Shown one piece after another: positions 17,643 through 25,842 of a stretch of DNA of 64,000 bases. The stretch spans positions 372,001 through 436,000 of the forward strand of contig NZ_JALIQP010000003.1 of NCBI RefSeq assembly GCF_023566055.1. The letters run 5' to 3'. The stretch's first letter is position 1; the number at the start of each line of letters is the position of its first letter. Made by a program: the position numbers and the translations under genes. The notes beneath the pieces are model-generated. The model worked only from the letters and a program-made list of their open reading frames with translations. It was not told the DNA's origin and searched no databases. This DNA is from Halosolutus amylolyticus. Its GTDB lineage: Archaea > Halobacteriota > Halobacteria > Halobacteriales > Natrialbaceae.

Positions 17643-19469
17643 TCAGACGCGCTCCCACGTGATCTCCATCGGCAGATCGTCACGGAGGACTTGCGAGACG
17701 TGACAGCCGCGTTCGCCGAGGTCGACGATGCGATCGACCGTCTCCTCGTCGGCGTCGGTCTCGAGTCGGACCGTCGCCTCGATCCGATCGACGGAACCGT
17801 GCTCGGGATCGGCGTCGGTGGTCACGTCGATCGACTCGATCGGCGCGTCGCGCTTGTCCGCCTGGAAGCGCACGCTCAGCGACAGGCAGGCGGCCAGTCC
17901 GCCGAGGAAGACGTCGACCGGCGTCGGTCCCGTCTCCGTTCCGCCCGCGTCCTCGGGCTCGTCGAAGTCCCACGCGAACGATCCGGCCTCGATCGTCCCG
18001 GCCATGCCACCCGGGTTGTGCGCGGTGACGGTCCGATCAGGCATTTCGGTCTCGCCGGCGGTGGCGCCCGATCGGCTCTCGGCGCCGGCCTCGACCCCGT
18101 CGGGGAGCAACGGCCACGGCTCCTCGACGTGCCCGACGAGCGTCTCGAGGAACCTCGCGGCGTCGGCCCCGTCGACGATCCGGTGATCGAACGTGAGATC
18201 GAGCGGGAGGTGACGACGCCATCGCACCTCGTCGTTCGGCCCGCGGACGGGGGATTCCGAGACGGCGTTCACGCCGAGAATGGCGACCTGGGGCGGGTTG
18301 ATGATCGGATCGAACGACTCGACCCCGAGCACGCCGAGGTTCGTCACCGTGAACGTCCCGTCGCGCAGGTCGTCCATCGTGTACTCGCCCTCGAGGGCCC
18401 GCCCGACGAGGTCGCGTCGCTCCGTCGCGATCGTCTCGAGGGACTTGCCGCCGACATCGGAGAGCACCGGCGCGATGAGGCCGTCGTCGACGTCCACGGC
18501 GATCCCGAGATTGTGGTCCGCCCAGAGGCGGTGGACCTCGTCCTCGAACGTCGCGTTGAACGCCGGGTGGTCGTCGAGGGTCGCCGATACGGCGAGCAAC
18601 AGCACGTCCTGAACGGAGACGTTCGCGTCGAGCGCCTCGTCCGCGGCGTCCGTCGCGGCGAACAGGGCCTCGGCGTCCGCCGTACGGTGGACCGTCACGT
18701 GGACGGCGTCCCGGTAGCTCTCGCCCAGCCGTCTGGCGATCGTCTTGCGCATCCCGCCGAACGATCGCGTCTCCGCGGGGGTCCGCCCGGCCGCGTCGGC
18801 CGCCCCGGACGCCGCTTCCTCGACGTCGTCTTCGGTGATCGCTCCCTGGTAGCCCGTTCCATCGACGGTCGCCAGGTCGACGCCGAGTTCGTCCGCCCGC
18901 TTTCGCGCCCGCGGAGACGCGTCGACGTCGGCTTCGTCGGCCGGTTCGCGCTCGGCCGCCGCCTCGACGTCGTCCTCGGTGATCGCCCCCTGGTAGCCGG
19001 TTCCCTCGACGGTCGTCAGGTCGACGCCGAGCGCGTCGGCGCGGTCCCTGGCACGTGGCGACGCCTTGACCTCGTCCGAGACGCGATCGGGTTCCGGTTG
19101 GGCGGCCGGTTCGTCGCGATCGCTCGTCTCCTGGGTGGCGGTCGCCCCGGACGCCTGCGGTGTCGCCTCCGTCTCCACCTCCGCCGCCAGGTCGGCCTCC
19201 GCGTCCGCCTCGAGGTCGGCGACGTCCGCGTCGGCGGGCGCGACGATGCCGATCGGGGTTCCGGGCGGGACCGACTCGCCCTCCTCGAGGTACGTTCGTC
19301 GGAGGACGCCGTCCTCGCGGGCTTCGACCTCGGCGACGCTCTTCTCGGATTCGACCTCGGCGATGACGTCTCCCGCTTCGACGGTCGCTCCGTCGTCGAC
19401 TTCCCACGCGAGCAACTCCCCGCGTTCCATCTCGAGACCCAGTTTCGGCATCCTGACGATGTAGGCCAT
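17643..19469 (-). CDS. Dihydrolipoamide acyltransferase (E2) with tandem E3-binding domains and C-terminal OsmC domain
   Basis: This is the E2 core of the 2-oxoacid dehydrogenase complex, fused to an OsmC domain (608 residues). The lipoyl domain is about 3-77 with the lipoylated lysine at K43 (ESEKSVAE). A linker follows, then two nearly identical peripheral-subunit-binding domains at about 134-169 and 182-217. The CoA-acyltransferase domain is about 232-455 with DHRIVDG at 428-434. Residues 477-608 are an OsmC-like domain with paired cysteines C528 (LAACLSLS) and C589 (RGCHVSQ), usually a peroxide or hydroperoxide reductase fold. I chose the ATG at 19469; a GTG at 19484 is possible. It converges on the E1-AcoX operon. 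No E3 gene is in the window. Confidence 0.92.
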   Translation of the reverse strand: MAYIVRMPKLGLEMERGELLAWEVDDGATVEAGDVIAEVESEKSVAEVEAREDGVLRRTYLEEGESVPPGTPIGIVAPADADVADLEADAEADLAAEVETEATPQASGATATQETSDRDEPAAQPEPDRVSDEVKASPRARDRADALGVDLTTVEGTGYQGAITEDDVEAAAEREPADEADVDASPRARKRADELGVDLATVDGTGYQGAITEDDVEEAASGAADAAGRTPAETRSFGGMRKTIARRLGESYRDAVHVTVHRTADAEALFAATDAADEALDANVSVQDVLLLAVSATLDDHPAFNATFEDEVHRLWADHNLGIAVDVDDGLIAPVLSDVGGKSLETIATERRDLVGRALEGEYTMDDLRDGTFTVTNLGVLGVESFDPIINPPQVAILGVNAVSESPVRGPNDEVRWRRHLPLDLTFDHRIVDGADAARFLETLVGHVEEPWPLLPDGVEAGAESRSGATAGETEMPDRTVTAHNPGGMAGTIEAGSFAWDFDEPEDAGGTETGPTPVDVFLGGLAACLSLSVRFQADKRDAPIESIDVTTDADPEHGSVDRIEATVRLETDADEETVDRIVDLGERGCHVSQVLRDDLPMEITWERV

Positions 19470-19718
19470 GCCAGTCGATACCACAACGGCGGCATAAAGG
19501 GTGCCGATGCGCCCGTCCGTACGAGGCTACCGGACGTGACGATCGTATCCACCCTCTGTCGGCGACGAATAGTGGATAGTGTCCGATCTAGCATGAACTT
19601 TCCATACAAATCAAAACGGACACTCTGGTAAAGTGGATGGTTGTTCATTCTTCACGATCGATGCATGGTAATGTATAGCAAAGGCTTTAGGTTCGGTAGA
19701 ACGAAACTCTGGACACTG

Positions 19719-19733
19719 GTGGCCACAGGCCAC
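19719..19733. promoter_or_regulatory. Short perfect inverted repeat in front of korA
   Basis: The sequence gtggccacaggccac (6-base arms, 3-base loop) ends 10 bases before the korA start, where an operator or an RNA hairpin could control expression. A second pair, agtgtccg at 19578-19585 and cggacact at 19617-19624, flanks an AT-rich stretch further upstream. Confidence 0.35.
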
Positions 19734-19743
19734 AGATCTACCC

Positions 19744-21648
19744 ATGAGCGACGACGAACTCATCTGGCGAATCGCGGGGGGTTCCGGCGACGGAATCGAC
19801 TCGACGAGCCAGAATTTCGCAAAGGCGCTGATGCGCTCGGGGCTCGACGTATTCACACACCGTCACTATCCATCGCGGATCCGTGGCGGCCACACGTACG
19901 TCGAGATCCGGGCCGCAGGGCACGAGGTACAGTCACGGGGAGACGGCTATAACTTCCTGCTCTCGCTGGGCGACTCGTTCGCCCGCAACCCGCAGGAAGA
20001 GGCCTACTACGGCAACGAGGAGATCAAACCCCTGTCCGAGAACCTGGACGACCTCCGGGAGGGCGGGATCATCGTCTACGACGAGGGTCTCATCAGCGAG
20101 GAGGACGTCGCGGACCTCGATCTGGAGGAGCGTGCCGAGGAGAACAACTGGCACGTGTTCCCGATGGATCTGCGCGGCCTCGCGAAGGAACACGGCCGCG
20201 AAGTCATGCGCAACACCGCCGGCGTGGGAGTGACGGCGGCCCTGCTCGATATGGAACTCGATCACATCGAGGACCTGATGTCCGACGCCATGTCGGGCGA
20301 CGTCCTCGAGTCGAACCTCGAGATCCTCCACGAGGCCTACGAGACGACGAAAGCGGAGTACGAGTTCGAGCACGACCTGCGAGCGCCCGAGGGCTCTCAC
20401 GAGACCGAGCAGGCGCTGCTGTCCGGCTCGAACGCGATCGCCTACGGCGCGATCGACGGCGGCTGCCGGTTCATCTCCGGCTACCCGATGACGCCGTGGA
20501 CGGACGTCTTCACGATCCTCACGCAGAACTTCCCCGACATCGGGGGCGTCTCCGAACAGGTCGAAGACGAGATCGCCGCCGCCGCGCTCGCCGTCGGCGC
20601 GAGCCACGCCGGCGTGAAGGCCATGTCCGGCTCCTCCGGGGGTGGGTTCGCGCTGATGAGCGAACCGCTCGGCCTCGCGGAGATGACCGAGACGCCGCTC
20701 GTCCTCGTCGAGTCGATGCGGGCCGGTCCCTCGACCGGGATGCCCACCAAGCCCGAGCAGGGCGACCTCGAGTTCGTCCTCTACACGAGCCAGGGCGACT
20801 CCTCGCGGGTCGTCTTCGCGCCGGGGAACATCGAGGAGGCCTACGAGCAGACCCGACTCGCGTTCGACATCGCCTGGGAGTACCAGATTCCGACGATCAT
20901 CATCTACGACCAGAAGCTCTCCGGCGAGAACACCAACGTCGACGTCGAGTTCTTCGACCGCGAGCCCGAACCGGGACTCGGCGCGACGCTGACCGAGGAG
21001 GAACTGAAGGAGGCCGCCCACGACGCCTCCGGCAAGTTCGAACGCTTCGGTTACGACGACAACGAGAAGAACGTCAGCAAGCGATCGCTGCCCGGCCAGA
21101 AGGGCGGGCGCTACCTCGCGACGGGGAACGAACACTCGCCCGTCGGGCACATCAGCGAAGATCCGGACAACCGGGTCTACCAGATGACCCGGCGCATCGA
21201 GAAACTCGACTCCATCCGCGAGGAACTCGACGAGGAACGGCCCTCGAACCAGACGTACTTCGGCGAGGAGGACGCCGAGTACGGAATCATCACGTGGGGG
21301 TCGAGCCAGGGCGCCGTCGTCGAAGCCGTCCAGCGGCTCAACGAGAGCGGTCACTCGGTAAAGGGGCTCAGCGTCTCCGACATGATGCCGTTCGCCGAAC
21401 AGGAAGTGACGGAGTTCCTCGAGAGCGTCGACGAGGCGATGGTCGTCGAGATGAACGCGACCGCCCAGTTCCGCGGGCTCATCCAGAAGGAACTCGGCCG
21501 CTTCGGCGACAAGATGACGAGCCTGCTCAAGTACAACGGCAACCCCTTCGAACCCGCGGAGATCGTCGAGGGCTACGAGGTCAACCTCGCGGACGAGGAT
21601 CGCGAGCCGACCGCCCAGGTCCGAATCGAACCCGCTGCAGGTGACTGA
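19744..21648 (+). CDS. korA: 2-oxoacid:ferredoxin oxidoreductase, fused gamma-alpha subunit (KorA type)
   Basis: This 634-residue subunit joins the gamma domain (about 1-190, with WRIAGGSGDGIDSTSQNF and RGGHTYVEIR) to the alpha domain (from about residue 215, GSNAIAYGAIDGGCRFISGYPMTPW). With KorB it oxidatively decarboxylates a 2-oxoacid to the acyl-CoA and reduces ferredoxin; haloarchaea use such two-subunit enzymes for both pyruvate and 2-oxoglutarate. The order and sequence style favour the 2-oxoglutarate enzyme, but the pyruvate enzyme is a close paralogue. The alpha domain has GSSGGGFALMSE for cofactor binding. It is followed after two bases by korB. Confidence 0.88.
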   Translation: MSDDELIWRIAGGSGDGIDSTSQNFAKALMRSGLDVFTHRHYPSRIRGGHTYVEIRAAGHEVQSRGDGYNFLLSLGDSFARNPQEEAYYGNEEIKPLSENLDDLREGGIIVYDEGLISEEDVADLDLEERAEENNWHVFPMDLRGLAKEHGREVMRNTAGVGVTAALLDMELDHIEDLMSDAMSGDVLESNLEILHEAYETTKAEYEFEHDLRAPEGSHETEQALLSGSNAIAYGAIDGGCRFISGYPMTPWTDVFTILTQNFPDIGGVSEQVEDEIAAAALAVGASHAGVKAMSGSSGGGFALMSEPLGLAEMTETPLVLVESMRAGPSTGMPTKPEQGDLEFVLYTSQGDSSRVVFAPGNIEEAYEQTRLAFDIAWEYQIPTIIIYDQKLSGENTNVDVEFFDREPEPGLGATLTEEELKEAAHDASGKFERFGYDDNEKNVSKRSLPGQKGGRYLATGNEHSPVGHISEDPDNRVYQMTRRIEKLDSIREELDEERPSNQTYFGEEDAEYGIITWGSSQGAVVEAVQRLNESGHSVKGLSVSDMMPFAEQEVTEFLESVDEAMVVEMNATAQFRGLIQKELGRFGDKMTSLLKYNGNPFEPAEIVEGYEVNLADEDREPTAQVRIEPAAGD

Positions 21649-21650
21649 CC

Positions 21651-22586
21651 ATGAGTGCATTCAACGCAATCGGTGAAGAACGAGAGATCGACCGGGACGA
21701 GTTCACGCCCGGTGTCGAACCGCAGCCGACCTGGTGTCCGGGCTGTGGCGACTTCGGCGTCCTGAAGTCGCTGAAGCAGGCCCTGCCCGAAGTCGGCAAG
21801 ACCCCCGAGGAGGTCCTGACCGTCACCGGGATCGGCTGTTCCGGCAAGCTGAACAGCTACCTCGACACGTACGGCTTCCACACGATCCACGGCCGATCGC
21901 TCCCGGTCGCCCGCGCGGCCAAACTCGCCAACCCCGAACTCGAGGTCATCGCCGCGGGCGGGGACGGCGACGGCTACGGGATCGGCGGTAACCACTGGAT
22001 CCACACGGCCCGCGAGAACCACGACATCACCTACATCGTGTTCAACAACGAGATCTTCGGCCTGACGAAGGGCCAGACCTCGCCCACCAGTCCGAAGGGC
22101 CACAAGTCCAAGACCCAGCCCTCGGGCAGCGCGAAGACGCCGCTTCGGCCGCTGTCGATGTCGCTGAACGCCGGCGCGAGCTACATCGCCCGCACGGCCG
22201 CCGTCAACCCCAACCAGGCCAAGGAGATCATCGCGGAAGCGATCGAGCACGACGGCTTCGCCCACGTCGACTTCCTGACCCAGTGTCCCACCTGGAACAA
22301 GGACGCCCGCCAGTACGTCCCCTACATCGACGTCCAGGAGTCCGACGACTACGACTTCGACGTCACCGACCGCCGCGAGGCGGCCGAGATGATGTACGAG
22401 ACCGAGGACGTCCTCAACGAGGGCACCGTCCTCACGGGCCGGTACTACGTCGACGAGGACCGTCCGTCCTACCAGGAGGAGAAGCGAGCCGTCGGCGAAC
22501 TGCCCGACCAGCCGGTCGCCGAACGCTACTTCGACGACGACGCCGAGTGGGAACGGAGCTACGACCTGCTCGATCGACACACATGA
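21651..22586 (+). CDS. korB: 2-oxoacid:ferredoxin oxidoreductase, beta subunit (KorB type)
   Basis: The 311-residue beta subunit binds thiamine diphosphate and a [4Fe-4S] cluster. Cluster ligands are seen at WCPGCGDFG (C29, C32) and GIGCSGKL (C63), with a further cysteine in LTQCPTWN. The ThDP motif is GDGDG at 104-108 to NNEIFGLTKGQTSPT at 132-146. It forms an operon with korA. The stop codon lies only seven bases from the terminal hairpin of the TnpB element, so the insertion sits at or just after the natural end of the gene. Confidence 0.92.
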   Translation: MSAFNAIGEEREIDRDEFTPGVEPQPTWCPGCGDFGVLKSLKQALPEVGKTPEEVLTVTGIGCSGKLNSYLDTYGFHTIHGRSLPVARAAKLANPELEVIAAGGDGDGYGIGGNHWIHTARENHDITYIVFNNEIFGLTKGQTSPTSPKGHKSKTQPSGSAKTPLRPLSMSLNAGASYIARTAAVNPNQAKEIIAEAIEHDGFAHVDFLTQCPTWNKDARQYVPYIDVQESDDYDFDVTDRREAAEMMYETEDVLNEGTVLTGRYYVDEDRPSYQEEKRAVGELPDQPVAERYFDDDAEWERSYDLLDRHT

Positions 22587-22750
22587 CATCCTCCTCGGCG
22601 TAAACGCCGAGGTTTCCCGATCGTTGGGATATTATGGTTTGCAGTCGACGACCTGTTCTCTCGGTGTGAACCGGCCGCTCTCGCGATCGAACAGGTGGAC
22701 TGCTGGCTGTGCCATCCAGCCGGTACTCCTATCCGCGGACGAATCGCCCG
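22587..22750 (-). ncRNA. Predicted sense-overlapping / omega RNA at the tnpB 3' end
   Basis: TnpB proteins use an RNA made from the 3' end of their gene and the right end of the element. Here the right end folds as cctcggcg-taaa-cgccgagg at 22593-22612, directly after the tnpB stop at 22632. Haloarchaeal IS1341-type genes are known to give sense-overlapping transcripts from this place. The 5' boundary inside tnpB is a guess. Confidence 0.5.
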
Positions 22751-23927
22751 TCGGACTTGGAGGTACTTTCGCGTCCTCGAGTTTGCATCGAATGTTTTCG
22801 GCTCCGTTAACGTCGGCGTTGGCGACGGTATCACACTCCTCACAGACGTACAGGCCGCGTTCGACGCGCTGGCCGCCGTCCTTGCGGCCACAACACGCAC
22901 ACGTCTTCGAGGTGTTTCGTTCGTCGACCGTCTCGACGGTAATTCCGCGTTCTTCGCCCTTGTACTCGAGTATAGTGATGAACCGGTCGAACGCCCACCG
23001 GTGGAGTGACTGGTTGCCTTTCGACCCCCAGTCTTTTGTCTCGCCGTTCTCATCGTCACGGATACCAGAGAGGTCGCCGACGGCGATCGTGCCGACGCCA
23101 CGGCGGGCACACTCCTCGATGATCGTTTTCGAGAGCGTGTGTAAGAAGTGCGTTCGCCGGTTCGACCATTTTCGGTCGAGTCGGCGAGCTTCGTTCGACC
23201 TCGAGTCGTCACACTTCGCACGTTCCTTGGCGAAGTAATACTCGTTCTCTTTGAGTGCCCCGCCTGGATAGAGAACGGCCTCGTCGCCGTAAGAGACGGC
23301 GGCGATATTGCTAATCCCGAGGTCGATGCCGGCGGTTCGGTCACCGGGTGAATCGACGTCCTCGAGTTCGACGCCACAGATGAGGTGCAGTTCCCACTCG
23401 TCTCTCGCGTCGTTCCAGACGGCGCGCACCTGTTGGACGTTCTCAACGGTCGCGTCCGGGTCGGGTTCGTATTCGCAGAGAAGGAAGTCCGACCAGTGCT
23501 CTTTGAGGTTACGGCCTTTCGAGAGGCGAACGCGATTGTGTTTCGCGTCGTGTTTGAAGCCGTCCTCTTTGAACGTGACCGTCGAACGCGGGTGCTCGTC
23601 GCCACGCTTGCGGTAGCCGGGCGGATTCGCGTTCTCGTTACCGTTCTGTCGCTTTGCGTACCACCCACGGAACGCCTCAGCGAGTTCTTGGATAACTCGC
23701 TGACTCGACTGTGCATTGAGGTCGGCGTAGCGTTCGTGGTTCTTGAGGTACGCGGACAGCTCGGCATGGCCTGGAATGTGGCCGGTTTCGTGCCAGATGC
23801 GATCGGCCGTCCACCGGGCGACGTTCCAGAGTCTCGAGGCGGCGAACCCGAGCGAATTCAGGTCCTCGCACACCTGTCGGTGGTTGCGAATGGTCGCAAC
23901 GTAGGTGCGAGTGGCCTGTTTCGCCAT
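22632..23927 (-). CDS. tnpB: RNA-guided endonuclease TnpB family protein
   Basis: This 431-residue protein has the TnpB layout. An N-terminal HTH/WED-like region comes first, then a RuvC-like nuclease with GIDLGISN (D202), a zinc ribbon (C343, C346, C362, C365) and NADVNGAENI (D372). The RuvC-II position, normally Glu in an E-D-L motif, reads IAVGDLSG, so Gly284 stands where the catalytic Glu is expected. About 45 C-terminal residues lie beyond the usual end and overlap the RNA region. A TATA box at 23952-23957 gives a leaderless start at the ATG at 23927. Function is probably element maintenance through RNA-guided cutting, but the altered site makes nuclease activity uncertain. Confidence 0.88.
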   Translation of the reverse strand: MAKQATRTYVATIRNHRQVCEDLNSLGFAASRLWNVARWTADRIWHETGHIPGHAELSAYLKNHERYADLNAQSSQRVIQELAEAFRGWYAKRQNGNENANPPGYRKRGDEHPRSTVTFKEDGFKHDAKHNRVRLSKGRNLKEHWSDFLLCEYEPDPDATVENVQQVRAVWNDARDEWELHLICGVELEDVDSPGDRTAGIDLGISNIAAVSYGDEAVLYPGGALKENEYYFAKERAKCDDSRSNEARRLDRKWSNRRTHFLHTLSKTIIEECARRGVGTIAVGDLSGIRDDENGETKDWGSKGNQSLHRWAFDRFITILEYKGEERGITVETVDERNTSKTCACCGRKDGGQRVERGLYVCEECDTVANADVNGAENIRCKLEDAKVPPSPTGDSSADRSTGWMAQPAVHLFDRESGRFTPREQVVDCKP

Positions 23928-23951
23928 ACGTAGCCTATTGTGCTGTGGTGA

Positions 23952-23957
23952 TATAAA
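23952..23957 (-). promoter_or_regulatory. TATA box of tnpB
   Basis: On the minus strand the sequence gtctttatatcacc centres about 27 bases ahead of the tnpB ATG, the spacing expected for a leaderless archaeal transcript. Confidence 0.6.
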
Positions 23958-24046
23958 GACAATCCAACCGGAGTGAAAGTGAACAGAGTAGTGGATATCC
24001 GGCCGGCCGGCTCACGTGGACAGGTTCCCAAGTGACGCGATTGACG

Positions 24047-24064
24047 CCCGCCGTGAACGGCGGG
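24047..24064. repeat. Hairpin resembling an IS1341-type element end
   Basis: The sequence cccgccg-tgaa-cggcggg mirrors the right-end hairpin at 22593-22612 in size and loop, and on the minus strand is followed by cgtca much as the other is followed by a gtca. The region 23928-24238 has no gene other than the tnpB promoter, this hairpin and a ccggccggccgg palindrome near 23999. Confidence 0.5.
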
Positions 24065-24238
24065 AGTCTCTCGCTGTTGAAGGTAGAACCGATCGTCGAC
24101 CACTCCACGACGTAGCTAATCACGGATTTTCGGTATCCGTTTTTACCGGACGCATCGAATCGCTCGTCAGCGATCGCGTTCTCGGCTCGCCGACACGGCG
24201 AGTGCGAACGATCGAACCGGTCACGTCTCCCGGTGAAG

Positions 24239-24568
24239 TCAACTGCTCTCCTCGTCCGGGCTGTACCCCCACCCCTGTGCGAACCGTTTGGTGAGCGAAC
24301 TCAGGACGAGCAGGGAGACGAGCATCCCGCCGAACAGCCTCGACGAATAGCCGTACAGTGCCTGGTGGACGCCGAACCCGGTCACGATCACGCCCATGAG
24401 GACCGCCGTCGTTCCGGCCCGGCGGGAGACGTACTCGGGGTCGACGTCGTCGTCGTAGTGCACGTGGAGGTCCGCGCGGCCGCCGAACGCGATCAGCACG
24501 GCCGGAACGAGGATGACGAGGCCACAGAGAACCCAGAAGCCACCCAGCAGGAGGTTCACGTCGACCAT
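24239..24568 (-). CDS. Small membrane protein, function unknown
   Basis: This 109-residue protein starts at the ATG at 24568 (MVDVNLLLGGFWVLCG). It has three hydrophobic segments at about 4-26, 45-65 and 70-90, with a charged loop between the first two (HVHYDDDVDPEYVSRRAG). It is divergent from the Lrp/AsnC regulator gene, 124 bases away. I recognise no family. A longer reading from 24721 would run through the neighbouring promoter and is unlikely. Confidence 0.65.
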   Translation of the reverse strand: MVDVNLLLGGFWVLCGLVILVPAVLIAFGGRADLHVHYDDDVDPEYVSRRAGTTAVLMGVIVTGFGVHQALYGYSSRLFGGMLVSLLVLSSLTKRFAQGWGYSPDEESS

Positions 24569-24650
24569 CGTCGGCTGTCGGCGAGGCGGGCGAATAAAGC
24601 CGGCGATCGGCCGCGAGCCGGCCGCTTCGGTCAGGGAATCCAACGTTTTC

Positions 24651-24691
24651 GTATACAAAAGATATTTTCCCGCCGGAGCAAAACTGTATAC
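24651..24691. promoter_or_regulatory. Promoter and possible autoregulatory sites of the Lrp/AsnC gene
   Basis: Two gtatac palindromes occur at 24651-24656 and 24686-24691, bracketing the AT-rich agatatttt at 24660-24668. The latter is about 29 bases ahead of the ATG and is the probable TATA element. The placement fits self-repression by an Lrp-type regulator. Confidence 0.45.
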
Positions 24692-24692
24692 C

Positions 24693-25121
24693 ATGAGTAC
24701 CCAGGCGACGGAAGATCGCATCCTCGAAGTGTTAGAAGAGGATGCCCAGGCCTCCTACGCGGAGATCGCGGACCGGGCGAACGTCTCGAAACCGACGGTC
24801 CGGAAGTACATCAACCAGCTCGAAGACGAGGGCGTCATCGTCGGCTATTCGGCCGACGTCGACCCGAAGAAGCTCTCGAGCAAGACCATCGCGCTCGTCG
24901 GGATCGACGTCGCGAGCGAACGCTACGTCGAGGCGACGAAGGCGCTGAAGGATCTGGACGAGATCGAGGCGCTGTACAGTTCCAGCGGCGACCACATGCT
25001 GATGGCCGAGGTGCGCGCGGCCGACGGCGACGAGGTCGGCGACATCATCGCCGACGAACTGCTCGAGATCGACGGCGTCACGGCGGCCCACCCGTCGTTC
25101 CTGCAGGAACGCCTGAAGTGA
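24693..25121 (+). CDS. Lrp/AsnC family transcriptional regulator
   Basis: This 142-residue DNA-binding regulator has an N-terminal winged helix-turn-helix (about 5-52; EDAQASYAEIADRANVSKPTVRKYINQLEDEG). A C-terminal RAM/AsnC effector domain follows (about 65-140; KTIALVGIDVAS, ALYSSSGDHMLMAEVRA). Family members sense amino acids or related metabolites and form dimers or octamers. The start is the ATG at 24693, matching the upstream TATA-like element. It could control nearby amino acid genes, but no target is evident from sequence. Confidence 0.93.
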   Translation: MSTQATEDRILEVLEEDAQASYAEIADRANVSKPTVRKYINQLEDEGVIVGYSADVDPKKLSSKTIALVGIDVASERYVEATKALKDLDEIEALYSSSGDHMLMAEVRAADGDEVGDIIADELLEIDGVTAAHPSFLQERLK

Positions 25122-25269
25122 GGAACCGGCGATCGACGTCGCCCGGCGCGTGGGTCGACGCGGTCGGCCGTCGCGACCGATCGGACGAACCGGCGTTCGC
25201 GACGGACGGTCACACCGCTCGACGTATGGAGGCCCCGTTGTTTTGCCGATCGACGCCGTAGGGGCAGAT

Positions 25270-25761
25270 ATGCCGTCGTACGAACGCGAGACGACCGTCC
25301 AGGCGCCGCTCGAGGACGTGTGGGAGTTTCACTCCCGGGTGAACGGCCTCGAAGCAGTGACGCCGGCGTGGATGGGACTGCGCGTCGAGCGGGTGATCGG
25401 CCCGGACGGCGAGCCGGATCCCGAACTGCTCGAGGCAGGGAGCGAAATCGACCTCTCGATGCGTCCGTTCGGCGTCGGGCCGCGCCAGCACTGGACCTCG
25501 ATCATCACGGAGCGCGAGCGAACGGACGGGTCGGCGTACTTCCGCGACGAGATGGTTCACGGCCCGTTCGGTCGGTGGGTCCACACCCACTCGTTCTACG
25601 CCGCCGGCGAGGAGACGGTGGTGCGCGACCACGTCGACTACGAACTGCCCCTCGTCCAGCGGCTCGGCGGTCTCGCCGACGCGACCGCGCCGTTCTCGCA
25701 GGCCGGATTCGAGGCGATGTTCCGCAACCGCCACCGCGCGACGAAGGCCCACTTCGAGTAG
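25270..25761 (+). CDS. SRPBCC (START-like) family protein
   Basis: This 163-residue protein has the helix-grip ligand-binding fold. It opens with MPSYERETTVQAPLEDVWEFHSRVNGLEAVTP, the usual first strand and helix. Residues around 95-130 (DEMVHGPFGRWVHTHSFYAAGEETVVRDHVDYELP) form the closing strands. Such proteins bind hydrophobic ligands or act as polyketide-cyclase-like enzymes; no function can be assigned here. I start at the ATG at 25270 because the fold begins there. Confidence 0.8.
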   Translation: MPSYERETTVQAPLEDVWEFHSRVNGLEAVTPAWMGLRVERVIGPDGEPDPELLEAGSEIDLSMRPFGVGPRQHWTSIITERERTDGSAYFRDEMVHGPFGRWVHTHSFYAAGEETVVRDHVDYELPLVQRLGGLADATAPFSQAGFEAMFRNRHRATKAHFE

Positions 25762-25842
25762 CGAGCGATCGTCTCGCTCGGCCGCCGCGTTCGACGATCG
25801 GACCACGCGCGTTTTGCCGGCGTACCCGCAATAGGCAGGTAT

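Larger units (their letters stand above)
22587..24065 (-). mobile_element. IS1341-type (IS200/IS605 family) element carrying only tnpB
   Basis: The element holds a leftward tnpB but no tnpA Y1 transposase. Its right end is marked by the hairpin at 22593-22612 just past tnpB. The left end is not certain; a second hairpin of the same type (7-base arms, tetraloop) lies at 24047-24064 and may mark it or be a relic of another copy. Such tnpB-only elements are common in haloarchaea and need a Y1 transposase in trans. Confidence 0.75.
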
